From: Asaia bogorensis
Lineage (GTDB): Bacteria; Pseudomonadota; Alphaproteobacteria; Acetobacterales; Acetobacteraceae
Length of the DNA stretch: 6,027 nucleotides
Direction of reading: 5' to 3'
NCBI GenBank assembly: GCA_945874515.1
Contig: CAMCHA010000177.1
Location: forward strand, 1-6,027
How positions within the stretch are numbered: the first letter of the stretch is position 1; each line of letters opens with the position of its first letter. Position numbers and translations under genes: made by a program. The notes below the pieces were generated by a model, which worked only from the letters and a program-made list of their open reading frames with translations, made no database searches and had not been told where the DNA came from. This document shows positions 1 through 6,027 of this stretch, piece after piece.

Positions 1-150
1 CTTGTTGCCTGGGCCTATGGCGATGCTGCGGGCGGCGCGCCGGCGCTATTCCTGACCCTGGCTGTTCTTGGGCTTGTCATGCTGGCCGCTGCAATGGCTT
101 TGCCGCGTGATGCGGGTGCGCGCACAGCACCCATGGTTGTTCCTGCCTAA
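1..150 (+). CDS. C-terminal end of a membrane protein, probably an MFS-type transporter (5' partial)
   Basis: Frame 1 is open from the first base of the window to a TAA at 148-150, giving the last 49 residues of a protein whose beginning lies outside. Residues 14-34 of this fragment form one uninterrupted hydrophobic stretch rich in Ala, Leu, Val and Met (PALFLTLAVLGLVMLAAAMA), long enough for one membrane helix. It is followed by a short tail with Arg and Asp (PRDAGAR) that would be the cytoplasmic C-terminus. A final helix with a short charged tail is typical of major facilitator transporters, but one helix cannot identify the family, and substrate and function are unknown. The next gene starts 63 bases downstream in the same frame. 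The gap (151-213) contains no convincing promoter or terminator, so read-through into the dehydrogenase gene is possible. Confidence 0.6.
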   Translation, partial: LVAWAYGDAAGGAPALFLTLAVLGLVMLAAAMALPRDAGARTAPMVVPA

Positions 151-213
151 GGCTTTCGCGCCGCGCCTTGCCGGTGCAACATCACGATCACAAGCATCCA
201 GGGAATCTTTTGC

Positions 214-1338
214 ATGAAAACGCGCGCCGCCGTGGCTTGGCAAGCGAAACAGCCGCTCACCATTGAAACTGTGGATTTGGCCGGCCCCAAAGCCGGCGAA
301 GTCCTGGTTGAAATCATGGCAACTGGTGTTTGCCACACGGATTCCTACACGCTGGATGGCTTGGATTCTGAGGGGCTTTTCCCCGCCATCCTGGGCCATG
401 AAGGTGCCGGCATTGTGCGCGAGGTCGGCGCGGGCGTCACCAGCGTGAAGCCCGGCGATCACGTGATCCCGCTCTACACACCCGAATGCCGCGCCTGCAA
501 AACCTGCCTCAGTCAGCGCAGTAATCTTTGCACCTCCATCCGCGCTACGCAGGGCAAGGGTATGATGCCCGATGGCAGCAGCCGCTTCAGTTGTGAAGGC
601 GCAGCTTCCGGTAAGCCGCTTTTCCATTACATGGGGTGCAGCACCTTTTCGAACTTCACGGTGCTGCCGGAAATCGCGGTCGCGAAAGTGCGTGAAGACG
701 CGCCCTTCGACAAGATTTGCTACATCGGCTGCGGCGTCACCACCGGCATCGGCGCGGTGATCTATACGGCCAAGGTCTGGCCTGGCGCCAATGTGGTTGT
801 CTTTGGCCTGGGCGGTATTGGGCTCAATGTCATCCAAGGCGCGCGCATGGTGGGGGCCGACAAGATCATCGGCGTTGACATCAACCCCGCCAAGCAGGCC
901 ATGGCGCGCAAATTCGGCATGACGCATTTCATCAACCCGAATGAGATCGGCACCGATAAGGTGGTCCAGGCCATCACGGACCTCACGGGCGGTGGTGCCG
1001 ATTTCTCCTTCGATTGCACCGGCAATGTTGCGGTGATGCGCCAGGCGCTGGAATGCTGCCATCGCGGCTGGGGTGAGAGCATCATCATCGGCGTTGCACC
1101 CTCAGGCGCTGAAATCGCTACGCGGCCCTTCCAATTGGTCACCGGCCGCGTCTGGAAAGGTTCAGCCTTTGGCGGCGCGCGCGGGCGCACCGATGTACCG
1201 AAGATTGTGGATTGGTACATGGAAGGGAAGATCAATATTGATGATTTGATCACCCACACCATGCCGCTTGAGAAAATCAACGATGCCTTCGATTTGATGC
1301 ATGAAGGCAAATCCATCCGATCGGTGGTGGTGTTTTAG
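214..1338 (+). CDS. frmA: S-(hydroxymethyl)glutathione dehydrogenase / class III alcohol dehydrogenase
   Basis: This is a 374-residue zinc-dependent medium-chain dehydrogenase, the usual length for class III ADH. It oxidises S-hydroxymethylglutathione, formed from formaldehyde and glutathione, to S-formylglutathione with NAD+ in the cytosol; related enzymes also reduce S-nitrosoglutathione. Visible catalytic zinc residues are Cys40, His62, Glu63 (GHEGAG) and Cys173 (GCGVTTG). The structural zinc set is Cys92, Cys95, Cys98 and Cys106. The Rossmann motif GLGGIG is at 198-203, with acidic Asp222 (GVDIN) for NAD binding. Arg110 in IRATQGKG and Asp51/Glu53 match the positions that class III enzymes use to bind the glutathione moiety. 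The C-terminal half keeps the family signatures [16 protein letters not shown] and [15 protein letters not shown] 214 is the only start codon after the upstream TAA in this frame, and AGGGAA at 200-205 lies 8 bases before it. No S-formylglutathione hydrolase gene is adjacent in the window. The symbol follows E. coli; adhC and flhA are also used. Confidence 0.97.
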   Translation: MKTRAAVAWQAKQPLTIETVDLAGPKAGEVLVEIMATGVCHTDSYTLDGLDSEGLFPAILGHEGAGIVREVGAGVTSVKPGDHVIPLYTPECRACKTCLSQRSNLCTSIRATQGKGMMPDGSSRFSCEGAASGKPLFHYMGCSTFSNFTVLPEIAVAKVREDAPFDKICYIGCGVTTGIGAVIYTAKVWPGANVVVFGLGGIGLNVIQGARMVGADKIIGVDINPAKQAMARKFGMTHFINPNEIGTDKVVQAITDLTGGGADFSFDCTGNVAVMRQALECCHRGWGESIIIGVAPSGAEIATRPFQLVTGRVWKGSAFGGARGRTDVPKIVDWYMEGKINIDDLITHTMPLEKINDAFDLMHEGKSIRSVVVF

Positions 1339-1358
1339 GGGCGGCGCCTCAAGCACCA
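1328..1358. terminator. Candidate bidirectional terminator hairpin between convergent genes
   Basis: Arms 1328-1339 and 1347-1358 pair at 11 of 12 positions (one T-G wobble at 1333/1353, one mismatch at 1336/1350) around a 7-base GC-rich loop. The dehydrogenase TAG (1336-1338) lies in the left arm and the serine hydrolase TGA (complement of 1349-1351) in the right arm, so the hairpin is centred on the 10-base convergent gap. There is no T-run on either side, so this is not a classical intrinsic terminator. On the minus-strand transcript the wobble becomes an A-C mismatch and the stem is weaker. Confidence 0.35.
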
Positions 1359-2512
1359 TTCACCATGCTCTCAAACTCCCGAAACAGGCTGATCGCCTCC
1401 GGGTCGAAAAATGGCAGGATTTGGCTGAGGAAAATCCCTGCCGTACCGCGGCCATGGTCAATCCAATAAAAGGTATTGCCAAGCCCAGCCCAGGCGAGCC
1501 CACCCGCTGAACGGCCCTGCGGTGAAGGCCTCCGGTTCACCAGAAACGTCAGCCCCCAGCCATTCGCCATGCCGGGGAAAAAATCCGCATCGCGCGTGGC
1601 GCTAGGCACGGCAGAAATCATTGGCCGCACCGAAAGCGGCGCAATCTGATCGCGCGCCATCTCGGCCACGGTTTCGGGTTTCAGCAGCCTAATCTTGCCG
1701 TGCCGGCCGCCATTCAGGATCATGCGCGCGAAAGCCAAATAGTCCCGCGCGGTGCCATAAAGCCCGCCGCCGCCGGTCTCAAACTCTGGCTCCTGCGGCA
1801 CTTCGAAGGGAATGACGGAAAACGCGCCATCCGCGCCGCGCCCATGCATTGCCGCCAGCCGCGCCCTTTGATCTGACCGCAGCTTGAAGGAAGTATCCAC
1901 CATGCCCAGTGGTTCAAAAATCACGCGCTGCAAATGTGCGCCAAGCGTCTCGCCTGTTGTGGCTTCAATCATCTTGCCGGCCCAATCTATGCCGATGCCG
2001 TAGGTCCAATCCTCACCAGGATCGAACAACAGCGGCAGTGCAAGTGCTGCATTGCGGCAGGTGCCGACAGCGGGCGTACCAGTCGCCTTGCGGAAGCGGG
2101 CGATGTCGCTGCTCCACATGTCATAGGCATAGCCGGAAGTATGGGTCAGCAAGTGGCGCAAGGTGATGGGGCGCTTGGCGGGGCGCATTTTGGGTTGCCC
2201 GGCCTCATCAAAGCCTTCCAGAACGCCAAGCGCGCTAATCCCTGGCACCAGCGCGTTTGCTGGCGCATCCAGGGAAAGCTTACCAGCTTCCACCAGCATC
2301 ATGGCCGCCGCGCCGGTAATGGCCTTGGTCATGGAGGCTATCCAGAACACCGCATCAGGCTGCATGAGTTCCGCACTTCCCACGGCCCGGCTGCCAAAAC
2401 CGGCATCCCAGCTACCCCCATGCCGGTCACCCAAAGCCAGCACCAGGCCAGGGATCGCCCCCGCTTGGACGGCCTTTTGCATCCGGATCGCGATATCTTG
2501 CTGCCTCTCCAT
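1349..2512 (-). CDS. Serine hydrolase, beta-lactamase class C / EstB-type esterase family
   Basis: With the ATG at 2512 this is a 387-residue protein of the beta-lactamase-fold serine hydrolases (class C beta-lactamases, DD-peptidases, family VIII esterases). The nucleophile motif S-x-x-K is S60-M-T-K63 in WIASMTKAITG. The family signature LLTHTSG is at 121-127. Tyr171 in DWTYGIGIDW occupies the catalytic tyrosine position, and W341-A-G343 in LAWAGLGNTFYWID corresponds to the third (KTG-like) motif, as in esterases that have W-x-G instead of KTG. The tyrosine motif lacks the Asn of beta-lactamase YxN, which favours an esterase or peptidase-like role over antibiotic hydrolysis; the substrate cannot be read from sequence. 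The N-terminus (MERQQDIAIRMQ) has no signal peptide, so the protein is probably cytosolic. An in-frame GTG at 2530 would add six residues; the ATG is preferred because AAGGA sits 10 bases before it. The gene is convergent with the dehydrogenase and divergent from DAHP synthase. Confidence 0.92.
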   Translation of the reverse strand: MERQQDIAIRMQKAVQAGAIPGLVLALGDRHGGSWDAGFGSRAVGSAELMQPDAVFWIASMTKAITGAAAMMLVEAGKLSLDAPANALVPGISALGVLEGFDEAGQPKMRPAKRPITLRHLLTHTSGYAYDMWSSDIARFRKATGTPAVGTCRNAALALPLLFDPGEDWTYGIGIDWAGKMIEATTGETLGAHLQRVIFEPLGMVDTSFKLRSDQRARLAAMHGRGADGAFSVIPFEVPQEPEFETGGGGLYGTARDYLAFARMILNGGRHGKIRLLKPETVAEMARDQIAPLSVRPMISAVPSATRDADFFPGMANGWGLTFLVNRRPSPQGRSAGGLAWAGLGNTFYWIDHGRGTAGIFLSQILPFFDPEAISLFREFESMVNGA

Positions 2513-2522
2513 GGCTTGTCTT

Positions 2523-2527
2523 TCCTT
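2523..2527 (-). promoter_or_regulatory. Ribosome binding site that favours the ATG start of the serine hydrolase
   Basis: Read on the minus strand, AAGGA (2527-2523) lies 10 bases upstream of the ATG at 2512-2510. It falls inside the six extra codons that a GTG start at 2530 would create. The GTG has only a weak ACAGG-like purine stretch before it, so the ATG is the more likely start. Confidence 0.5.
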
Positions 2528-2548
2528 CACATGCCTGTCGCGCTGCCC

Positions 2549-2596
2549 GCCTGCTCTTCCCCTAAGCGCGGGCTCGTGGTTATTGTGCCTGCTCTT
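2549..2596. repeat. 10-base direct repeat in the divergent intergenic region
   Basis: GCCTGCTCTT occurs at 2549-2558 and again at 2587-2596, with a 38-base offset and 28 bases between copies. Both copies lie between the divergent starts at 2512 (-) and 2618 (+). A perfect 10-base repeat in about 105 bases is not expected often by chance, so a pair of regulator half-sites is possible, but 38 bases is not a whole number of helical turns. The first copy also overlaps a 6-base inverted repeat, GCCCGC (2545-2550) with GCGGGC (2568-2573). I could not identify convincing -35/-10 boxes on either strand here. Confidence 0.4.
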
Positions 2597-2617
2597 GTAA
2601 CAGGGAGATAGGCGGAA

Positions 2618-3997
2618 ATGACTGCGCGGGGCTGGAGCCCGGAATCATGGCGGAACATGCCAATCAGGCAGGTGCCGGAATATCCCGACCAAGCGGCTTT
2701 GGCCGCAATGGAAGCCAAGATCGCGCGATTTCCCCCGCTGGTTTTTGCCGGTGAGGCCCGGCGCCTCAAGGCTTCCTTGGCGCGTGCCGGCGATGGTCAG
2801 GCTTTTGTTCTGCAAGGCGGCGATTGCGCCGAAAGCTTTGGCGATTTCACGGCAAATATCATCCGCGATACTTTCCGCGTGCTGCTGCAAATGGCGGTTG
2901 TGCTGACATTTGGTGGCGCCCTGCCGGTGGTGAAGCTTGGCCGCATGGCCGGGCAATTCGCCAAGCCGCGGTCTTCCGACAATGAAACGCTTGATGGCGT
3001 GACGCTGCCTTCCTATCGCGGCGATATCATTAACGGGCCGGATTTCAGCCCTGGGGCGCGTATTCCCGATCCGTCGCGTATGGAATTCGCCTATATGCAA
3101 TCGGCTGGCACGCTCAATCTGCTGCGCGCCTTCTCCACGGGGGGCTATGCGGATTTGCATCAGGTCCATCGCTGGAATTTGGGCTTTGTCGAAAGAAGCC
3201 CGCTTGCGGATCGCTATGCTGATCTTGCAACCCGCATTGATCAGACGTTGTCCTTCATGCAGGCCTGCGGCATGTCAGACCTGCCGCAAGTGCGGGAGAC
3301 TGATTTTTACACCAGCCATGAAAGCCTTTTGCTGCCTTATGAACAGGCGATGACGCGGGTCGATTCCACCTCCGGCGATTGGTATGCCTGTTCGGCGCAT
3401 TTCCTGTGGATTGGCGATCGGACACGCCAGCCGGAAGGCGCGCATGTTGAATTCCTCCGCGGCGTCAAAAACCCCATCGGCATGAAGGTCGGCCCCAGCA
3501 TGGACGTCGATGAATTGGTGCGGCTGACAGAAATCCTGAACCCTGCCAATGAAAAGGGGCGGCTGACGCTGATCTCCCGCATGGGCGCGGACAAAGTGGA
3601 AGCGAAATTGGCACCGCTGGTCCGTGCCGTGACGCGCGCCGGGCGCAATGTGGTTTGGATTTGCGATCCGATGCACGGCAATACCACCACTGTCGCCGGC
3701 TATAAGACCCGGCCCTTCGATGCTATCATTTCCGAAGTACGCGGCTTTTTTGATGTGCATGAGGCTGAAGGCAGTTTCGCCGGCGGCGTGCATGTGGAAA
3801 TGACCGGCAGCGACGTCACCGAATGCCTGGGCGGCGCCCATAAGCTTTCGGAAACCGATCTTTCGGCCAATTACGCGACCTCCTGCGACCCGCGCCTGAA
3901 TGCGGAACAATCGCTGGAACTCGCCTTCCTGATCGCCGAAGAATTGAAGGCGCGACGCGTGGCCGGCCTGACCGCACCGGCCCAGGCAGCGCAGTGA
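2618..3997 (+). CDS. aroG: Class II 3-deoxy-7-phosphoheptulonate (DAHP) synthase
   Basis: This 459-residue enzyme condenses phosphoenolpyruvate with erythrose 4-phosphate to DAHP, the first step of the shikimate pathway to aromatic amino acids, folate and quinones. It is the class II (plant-type) form, near the length of the Mycobacterium tuberculosis enzyme, and unrelated in sequence to the class I E. coli AroF/G/H proteins; the symbol follows the M. tuberculosis name. Metal ligands known from that enzyme are all present: Cys70 (QGGDCAESF), His353 (DPMHGNT), Glu394 (GGVHVEMTG) and Asp424 (CDPRLN). Other class II signatures include WSPESWR at 6-12, [20 protein letters not shown] and [11 protein letters not shown]. 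The start is well fixed: an in-frame TAG at 2609-2611 lies just upstream, and AGGGAG at 2602-2607 is 10 bases before the ATG. Feedback properties cannot be read from sequence. The TGA overlaps the GTG start of the next gene (GTGA, 3994-3997). Confidence 0.97.
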   Translation: MTARGWSPESWRNMPIRQVPEYPDQAALAAMEAKIARFPPLVFAGEARRLKASLARAGDGQAFVLQGGDCAESFGDFTANIIRDTFRVLLQMAVVLTFGGALPVVKLGRMAGQFAKPRSSDNETLDGVTLPSYRGDIINGPDFSPGARIPDPSRMEFAYMQSAGTLNLLRAFSTGGYADLHQVHRWNLGFVERSPLADRYADLATRIDQTLSFMQACGMSDLPQVRETDFYTSHESLLLPYEQAMTRVDSTSGDWYACSAHFLWIGDRTRQPEGAHVEFLRGVKNPIGMKVGPSMDVDELVRLTEILNPANEKGRLTLISRMGADKVEAKLAPLVRAVTRAGRNVVWICDPMHGNTTTVAGYKTRPFDAIISEVRGFFDVHEAEGSFAGGVHVEMTGSDVTECLGGAHKLSETDLSANYATSCDPRLNAEQSLELAFLIAEELKARRVAGLTAPAQAAQ

Positions 3998-5211
3998 ACG
4001 CGCCCAGCAGCCGGGAGGGAACAACCCTTCCGGCGGCATCCGATGTGACGGATGCGGTAATTTCCGCCCGCGCTGATAGCTATTTCAACCGCACCAAGGC
4101 CGTGGTGCAACGCTTTGGTGATACCAAAGTGACCTATGCGGTCTTTCTGCGCCGCCCGGTGATTTCGGCGCCTCGGCTGATGCTGGATTGGCTGAATGCT
4201 GTCGCGGCGTCTCGCGGCACTGCATTCCAGATCGAAGTGATGCATGAAGAAGGGCAATGGGTCGGCGCGGGCGATCCCTTGCTTTATGTCAGCGGTTCCT
4301 TTGTGCAGCTGGTGGATCTGGAAACCATGCTGCTGCAGAAACTCGGCGCGGCCTGTGTTGCGGCGCATAACGCCTATCAAATGTGTGTTGAATTGCCACA
4401 AACCGCTTTCCTGGCCATGGAAGCACGCCACTGCGCCGGGGCGGAAATGCAGGATATGATGGCTTATGCTGCTTCCGTTGGTAGCCGCGCCGCGCAGACG
4501 GAAGGCGCCAAGGGCTTCATCGGCAATGCCAATGACGCGACTGCCCATTGGTTCGGCGCGCCGCGCGGCTACGGCACCATGCCACATGCGCTGATCGGCT
4601 ATGCCGGCAGCACGGTGCGCGCGGCTGAGATGTTCCACGAAACCTTCCCGGATGAAAACCTGACGGTGCTGGTGGATTATTTCGGCCGAGAAATATCCGA
4701 TGGCCTGGCCGTCGCGCGCCGCTTCCCCGAATTGGCGGCGGCTGGGCGGCTTGCCATGCGGCTTGATACCCATGGCGGTCGCTTTCTTGAGGGGCTTGAC
4801 CCCGCCGAAAGCTACGCCGTGTTGGAACGCCATGCCCCGCAGGCGACAAGGCGCTACCGGAGTGAGACGGAATTGCGCCACCTGACCGGCACTGGCGTTT
4901 CCGCCGCCGCCATCTGGCGGATGCGCGAAGCCCTGGACCAGGCCGGCTTCCCACGGGTGCGGATTGTTGCGTCCTCGGGCTTTGGGGTTAGCAAATGCCG
5001 GGTCATGGCGGAAGCGCGCGCGCCGATTGATGTTGTGGGCACGGGCAGCTTCATCCCCAATACCTGGTCCGAAACCTATGCCACGGCGGATATCGTTGCC
5101 TATGATGGCGTGCCGCGCGTGAAGCTTGGCCGCGAATTCTTGCTGAAAGCATTTTCAAGCCAAGTGGACACACTTGGCGGCTTGGAAAATACGGTCAAAA
5201 AACGCGGTTAG
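3994..5211 (+). CDS. pncB: Nicotinate phosphoribosyltransferase (short-form)
   Basis: This 405-residue protein matches the nicotinate/nicotinamide phosphoribosyltransferase family. It would convert nicotinate and PRPP to nicotinate mononucleotide, the entry step of Preiss-Handler NAD salvage, in the cytosol. Recognisable pieces are the N-terminal YFNRT (30-34), GTMPHA (194-199) whose His198 aligns by motif with the family histidine phosphorylated in ATP-using enzymes, RLDTHGGRF (256-264) with Asp258, and two glycine-rich segments typical of PRPP phosphate binding, ASSGFG (326-331) and VGTGSF (348-353). It resembles the shorter archaeal-like type more than E. coli PncB, so substrate preference is inferred, supported by the nadE gene just downstream. 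The start is GTG at 3994, overlapping the DAHP synthase stop by four bases, which implies translational coupling; only a weak AGGCAG precedes it. A strong hairpin lies within codons 6-14. The gene ends with TAG at 5209-5211. Confidence 0.88.
   Translation: MNAPSSREGTTLPAASDVTDAVISARADSYFNRTKAVVQRFGDTKVTYAVFLRRPVISAPRLMLDWLNAVAASRGTAFQIEVMHEEGQWVGAGDPLLYVSGSFVQLVDLETMLLQKLGAACVAAHNAYQMCVELPQTAFLAMEARHCAGAEMQDMMAYAASVGSRAAQTEGAKGFIGNANDATAHWFGAPRGYGTMPHALIGYAGSTVRAAEMFHETFPDENLTVLVDYFGREISDGLAVARRFPELAAAGRLAMRLDTHGGRFLEGLDPAESYAVLERHAPQATRRYRSETELRHLTGTGVSAAAIWRMREALDQAGFPRVRIVASSGFGVSKCRVMAEARAPIDVVGTGSFIPNTWSETYATADIVAYDGVPRVKLGREFLLKAFSSQVDTLGGLENTVKKRG
4010..4034 (+). promoter_or_regulatory. 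Strong RNA hairpin just inside the phosphoribosyltransferase start
   Basis: GCCGGGAGGG (4010-4019) pairs with CCCTTCCGGC (4025-4034) over 10 consecutive positions, with one G-U wobble, closing an AACAA loop (4020-4024). It begins 16 bases after the first base of the GTG start codon, so it lies where an initiating ribosome would sit, directly downstream of the overlapping stop/start. It has no following T-run, so it is not a standard terminator. A role in tuning translation or mRNA stability at the gene junction is inference. Confidence 0.4.
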
Positions 5212-5212
5212 G

Positions 5213-5246
5213 GCATGTCCGGTGAGCGAAGGCGAACCGGATTTGC
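5213..5246. repeat. Imperfect palindrome (REP-like candidate) downstream of the phosphoribosyltransferase
   Basis: GCATGTCCGGT (5213-5223) pairs with ACCGGATTTGC (5236-5246): TCCGGT/ACCGGA is perfect, followed by one G-T wobble, one T-T mismatch and three more pairs, around a 12-base loop. It starts two bases after the TAG stop. Its form resembles the short palindromic intergenic elements common in alphaproteobacterial genomes, and it could also end or stabilise the upstream transcript. A smaller stem, CCGCC (5264-5268) with GGCGG (5276-5280), follows. The rest of the 133-base gap (5212-5344) holds a TATAAT-like CATAAT at 5297-5302 without a matching -35 box, so a separate nadE promoter is possible but not shown. 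Confidence 0.4.
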
Positions 5247-5344
5247 GCCAAAAGTGGTGAGAGCCGCCGGCGAATGGCGGGCAGGTTTAGGGTCATCATA
5301 ATCTGGTGATTTCACCCACGCCAGAAAACCTCTAGAAGAAGCCC

Positions 5345-6027
5345 ATGGCCGAGACCCTGAAAATTGCCCTGGCGCAACTCAACCCCCATGAGGGTGCGCT
5401 GACCGCCAATGCGGCACTGATCCGCAACGCCCGCGCAGAGGCAGCGCGGCTTGGCGCCGATCTTGTGGTGACGCCGGAATTCTCCATCGCCGGCTATCCG
5501 CCGGAAGATTTGGTGCGCAAGCCCGCCTTCATCGCCGCCTGCGAAGCCGCCATTGCGGAACTGGCCGCCGAGACCGCCGATGGCGGCCCCGGCCTGGTTG
5601 TGGGCGGCCCTTGGCAAGAAGGTGAGAAGGTTTTCAACGCGCTGTTCCTGCTGGAAGCCGGGCAGATCGCCGCGCGCCGGGCCAAGCATGAATTGCCCAA
5701 TTACGGCGTGTTTGACGACAAGCGCGTGTTTGATGCCGGCCCCGCGCCTGGCCCCATTCCCTTTCGCGGCTTTCGCCTTGGCCTGATGATTTGTGAGGAT
5801 TGGTGGTTCCCCGCCGTTTCCGAAACGCTCAGTGAAACCGGCGCGGAAATCCTGATCGCCATTAATGGTTCGCCGTTCGAGGCAGAAAAGCATCAGGCGC
5901 GGCTGGACCTGGCGGTATCGCGCTGCGTTGAAAACGGGCTTGGCTTTGTGTTTGTGAACCAAGTGGGCGGCCAGGATGAGCTGGTGTTTGAAGGCGCATC
6001 CTTTGTGATGAATGCTGATCGTTCCCT
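5345..6027 (+). CDS. nadE: Glutamine-dependent NAD+ synthetase, N-terminal amidase domain (3' partial)
   Basis: Only the first 227 codons are present; the frame runs off the window end. The visible part is the nitrilase-type glutaminase domain that releases ammonia from glutamine for the C-terminal synthetase domain, which amidates nicotinate adenine dinucleotide to NAD+ with ATP. The nitrilase catalytic triad is intact: Glu45 (VTPEFSIAGYPPEDL), Lys114 (AKHELPNYGVFDDKR) and Cys150 (LMICEDWW). The GYPPEDL segment and LPNYGVFDDKRVF are characteristic of NadE. Family members usually have roughly 550 or more residues, so the ATP-binding synthetase half with its SGGxDS-type loop must lie beyond 6027. 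The start is well fixed: an in-frame TAG at 5333-5335 is followed by no start codon before ATG 5345, and AGAAG at 5334-5338 gives a 6-base spacing. The gene follows nicotinate phosphoribosyltransferase on the same strand, so the two probably serve one NAD salvage route. Confidence 0.95.
   Translation, partial: MAETLKIALAQLNPHEGALTANAALIRNARAEAARLGADLVVTPEFSIAGYPPEDLVRKPAFIAACEAAIAELAAETADGGPGLVVGGPWQEGEKVFNALFLLEAGQIAARRAKHELPNYGVFDDKRVFDAGPAPGPIPFRGFRLGLMICEDWWFPAVSETLSETGAEILIAINGSPFEAEKHQARLDLAVSRCVENGLGFVFVNQVGGQDELVFEGASFVMNADRS

Noticed and set aside
149..169. Small inverted repeat AAGGC/GCCTT after the transporter stop codon, considered as a terminator
   Set aside because: It has only five pairs, an 11-base loop and no T-run; such stems arise often in GC-rich sequence.
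46..1062. Long minus-strand open frame of 338 codons opposite the formaldehyde dehydrogenase gene
   Set aside because: It lies antisense to a well-supported gene, its composition (rich in Ala, Arg, His, Asp, Gly) is typical of GC-rich shadow frames, and it shows no family motif.
762..1316. Minus-strand open frame of 184 codons inside the dehydrogenase gene
   Set aside because: It lies entirely within a conserved coding region, with no ribosome binding or domain evidence.
1349..2512. Antibiotic-resistance beta-lactamase
   Set aside because: There is no signal peptide, no YxN motif and no KTG motif; the pattern fits esterase-like members of the fold.
1934..2611. Plus-strand open frame of 225 codons opposite the serine hydrolase
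   Set aside because: It is a shadow of the hydrolase on the other strand; the hydrolase has intact catalytic motifs whereas this frame has none.
3871..4881. Minus-strand open frame of 336 codons opposite the phosphoribosyltransferase
   Set aside because: It is antisense to a conserved enzyme gene, spans the boundary of two real genes, and has no recognisable domain.
5297..5302. CATAAT as a -10 box for nadE
   Set aside because: It matches five of six TATAAT positions, but no -35-like hexamer occurs at 16-18 bases upstream, so it is not called as a promoter.
5302..5325. Nested inverted repeats TCTGG/CCAGA and GGTGA/TCACC upstream of nadE, considered as an operator or riboswitch
   Set aside because: They are short and mutually exclusive, and nothing resembles a known riboswitch core; the space before the ATG is too small for a full aptamer plus expression platform.
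5312..5962. Minus-strand open frame of 216 codons opposite nadE
   Set aside because: It is antisense to nadE, which has its full amidase triad; the translation has shadow-like composition and no motif.

Overview
This window looks like ordinary chromosomal core-metabolism DNA from an alphaproteobacterium, most likely a member of the Rhodospirillales/Acetobacteraceae. The evidence is GC-rich coding sequence (about 60% in the lines I counted), alphaproteobacterial-style protein sequences, a glutathione-dependent formaldehyde dehydrogenase, a class II (plant-type) DAHP synthase and a short-form nicotinate phosphoribosyltransferase next to a glutamine-dependent NAD synthetase. The taxonomic placement is inference from sequence style and was not searched.

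Layout. Bases 1-150 are the last 49 codons of a membrane protein, probably an MFS-type transporter. Bases 214-1338 (+) encode the class III alcohol dehydrogenase / S-(hydroxymethyl)glutathione dehydrogenase. Bases 1349-2512 (-) encode a cytosolic serine hydrolase of the beta-lactamase/EstB-type esterase family, convergent with the dehydrogenase across a 10-base gap that lies inside an imperfect hairpin. A divergent intergenic region of about 105 bases (2513-2617) then leads into a + strand cluster: class II DAHP synthase (2618-3997), nicotinate phosphoribosyltransferase (3994-5211, overlapping by GTGA) and, after a 133-base gap with a palindromic element, NAD synthetase (from 5345, cut by the window end).

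How the genes relate. The phosphoribosyltransferase makes nicotinate mononucleotide, and NadE catalyses the last amidation to NAD+. Together they give the first and last steps of the Preiss-Handler salvage route; the middle adenylyltransferase (NadD) is not in the window. DAHP synthase starts the shikimate pathway, and its stop codon overlaps the start of the phosphoribosyltransferase, so the two are probably co-transcribed and translationally coupled. The formaldehyde dehydrogenase and the serine hydrolase have no evident link to this cluster.

I see no RNA gene, CRISPR array, insertion sequence, prophage gene or defence system. The most interesting non-coding signals are a strong hairpin just inside the phosphoribosyltransferase coding start, a palindromic element before nadE, the hairpin holding both convergent stop codons, and a 10-base direct repeat in the divergent promoter region. 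No undescribed multi-gene system can be supported here.
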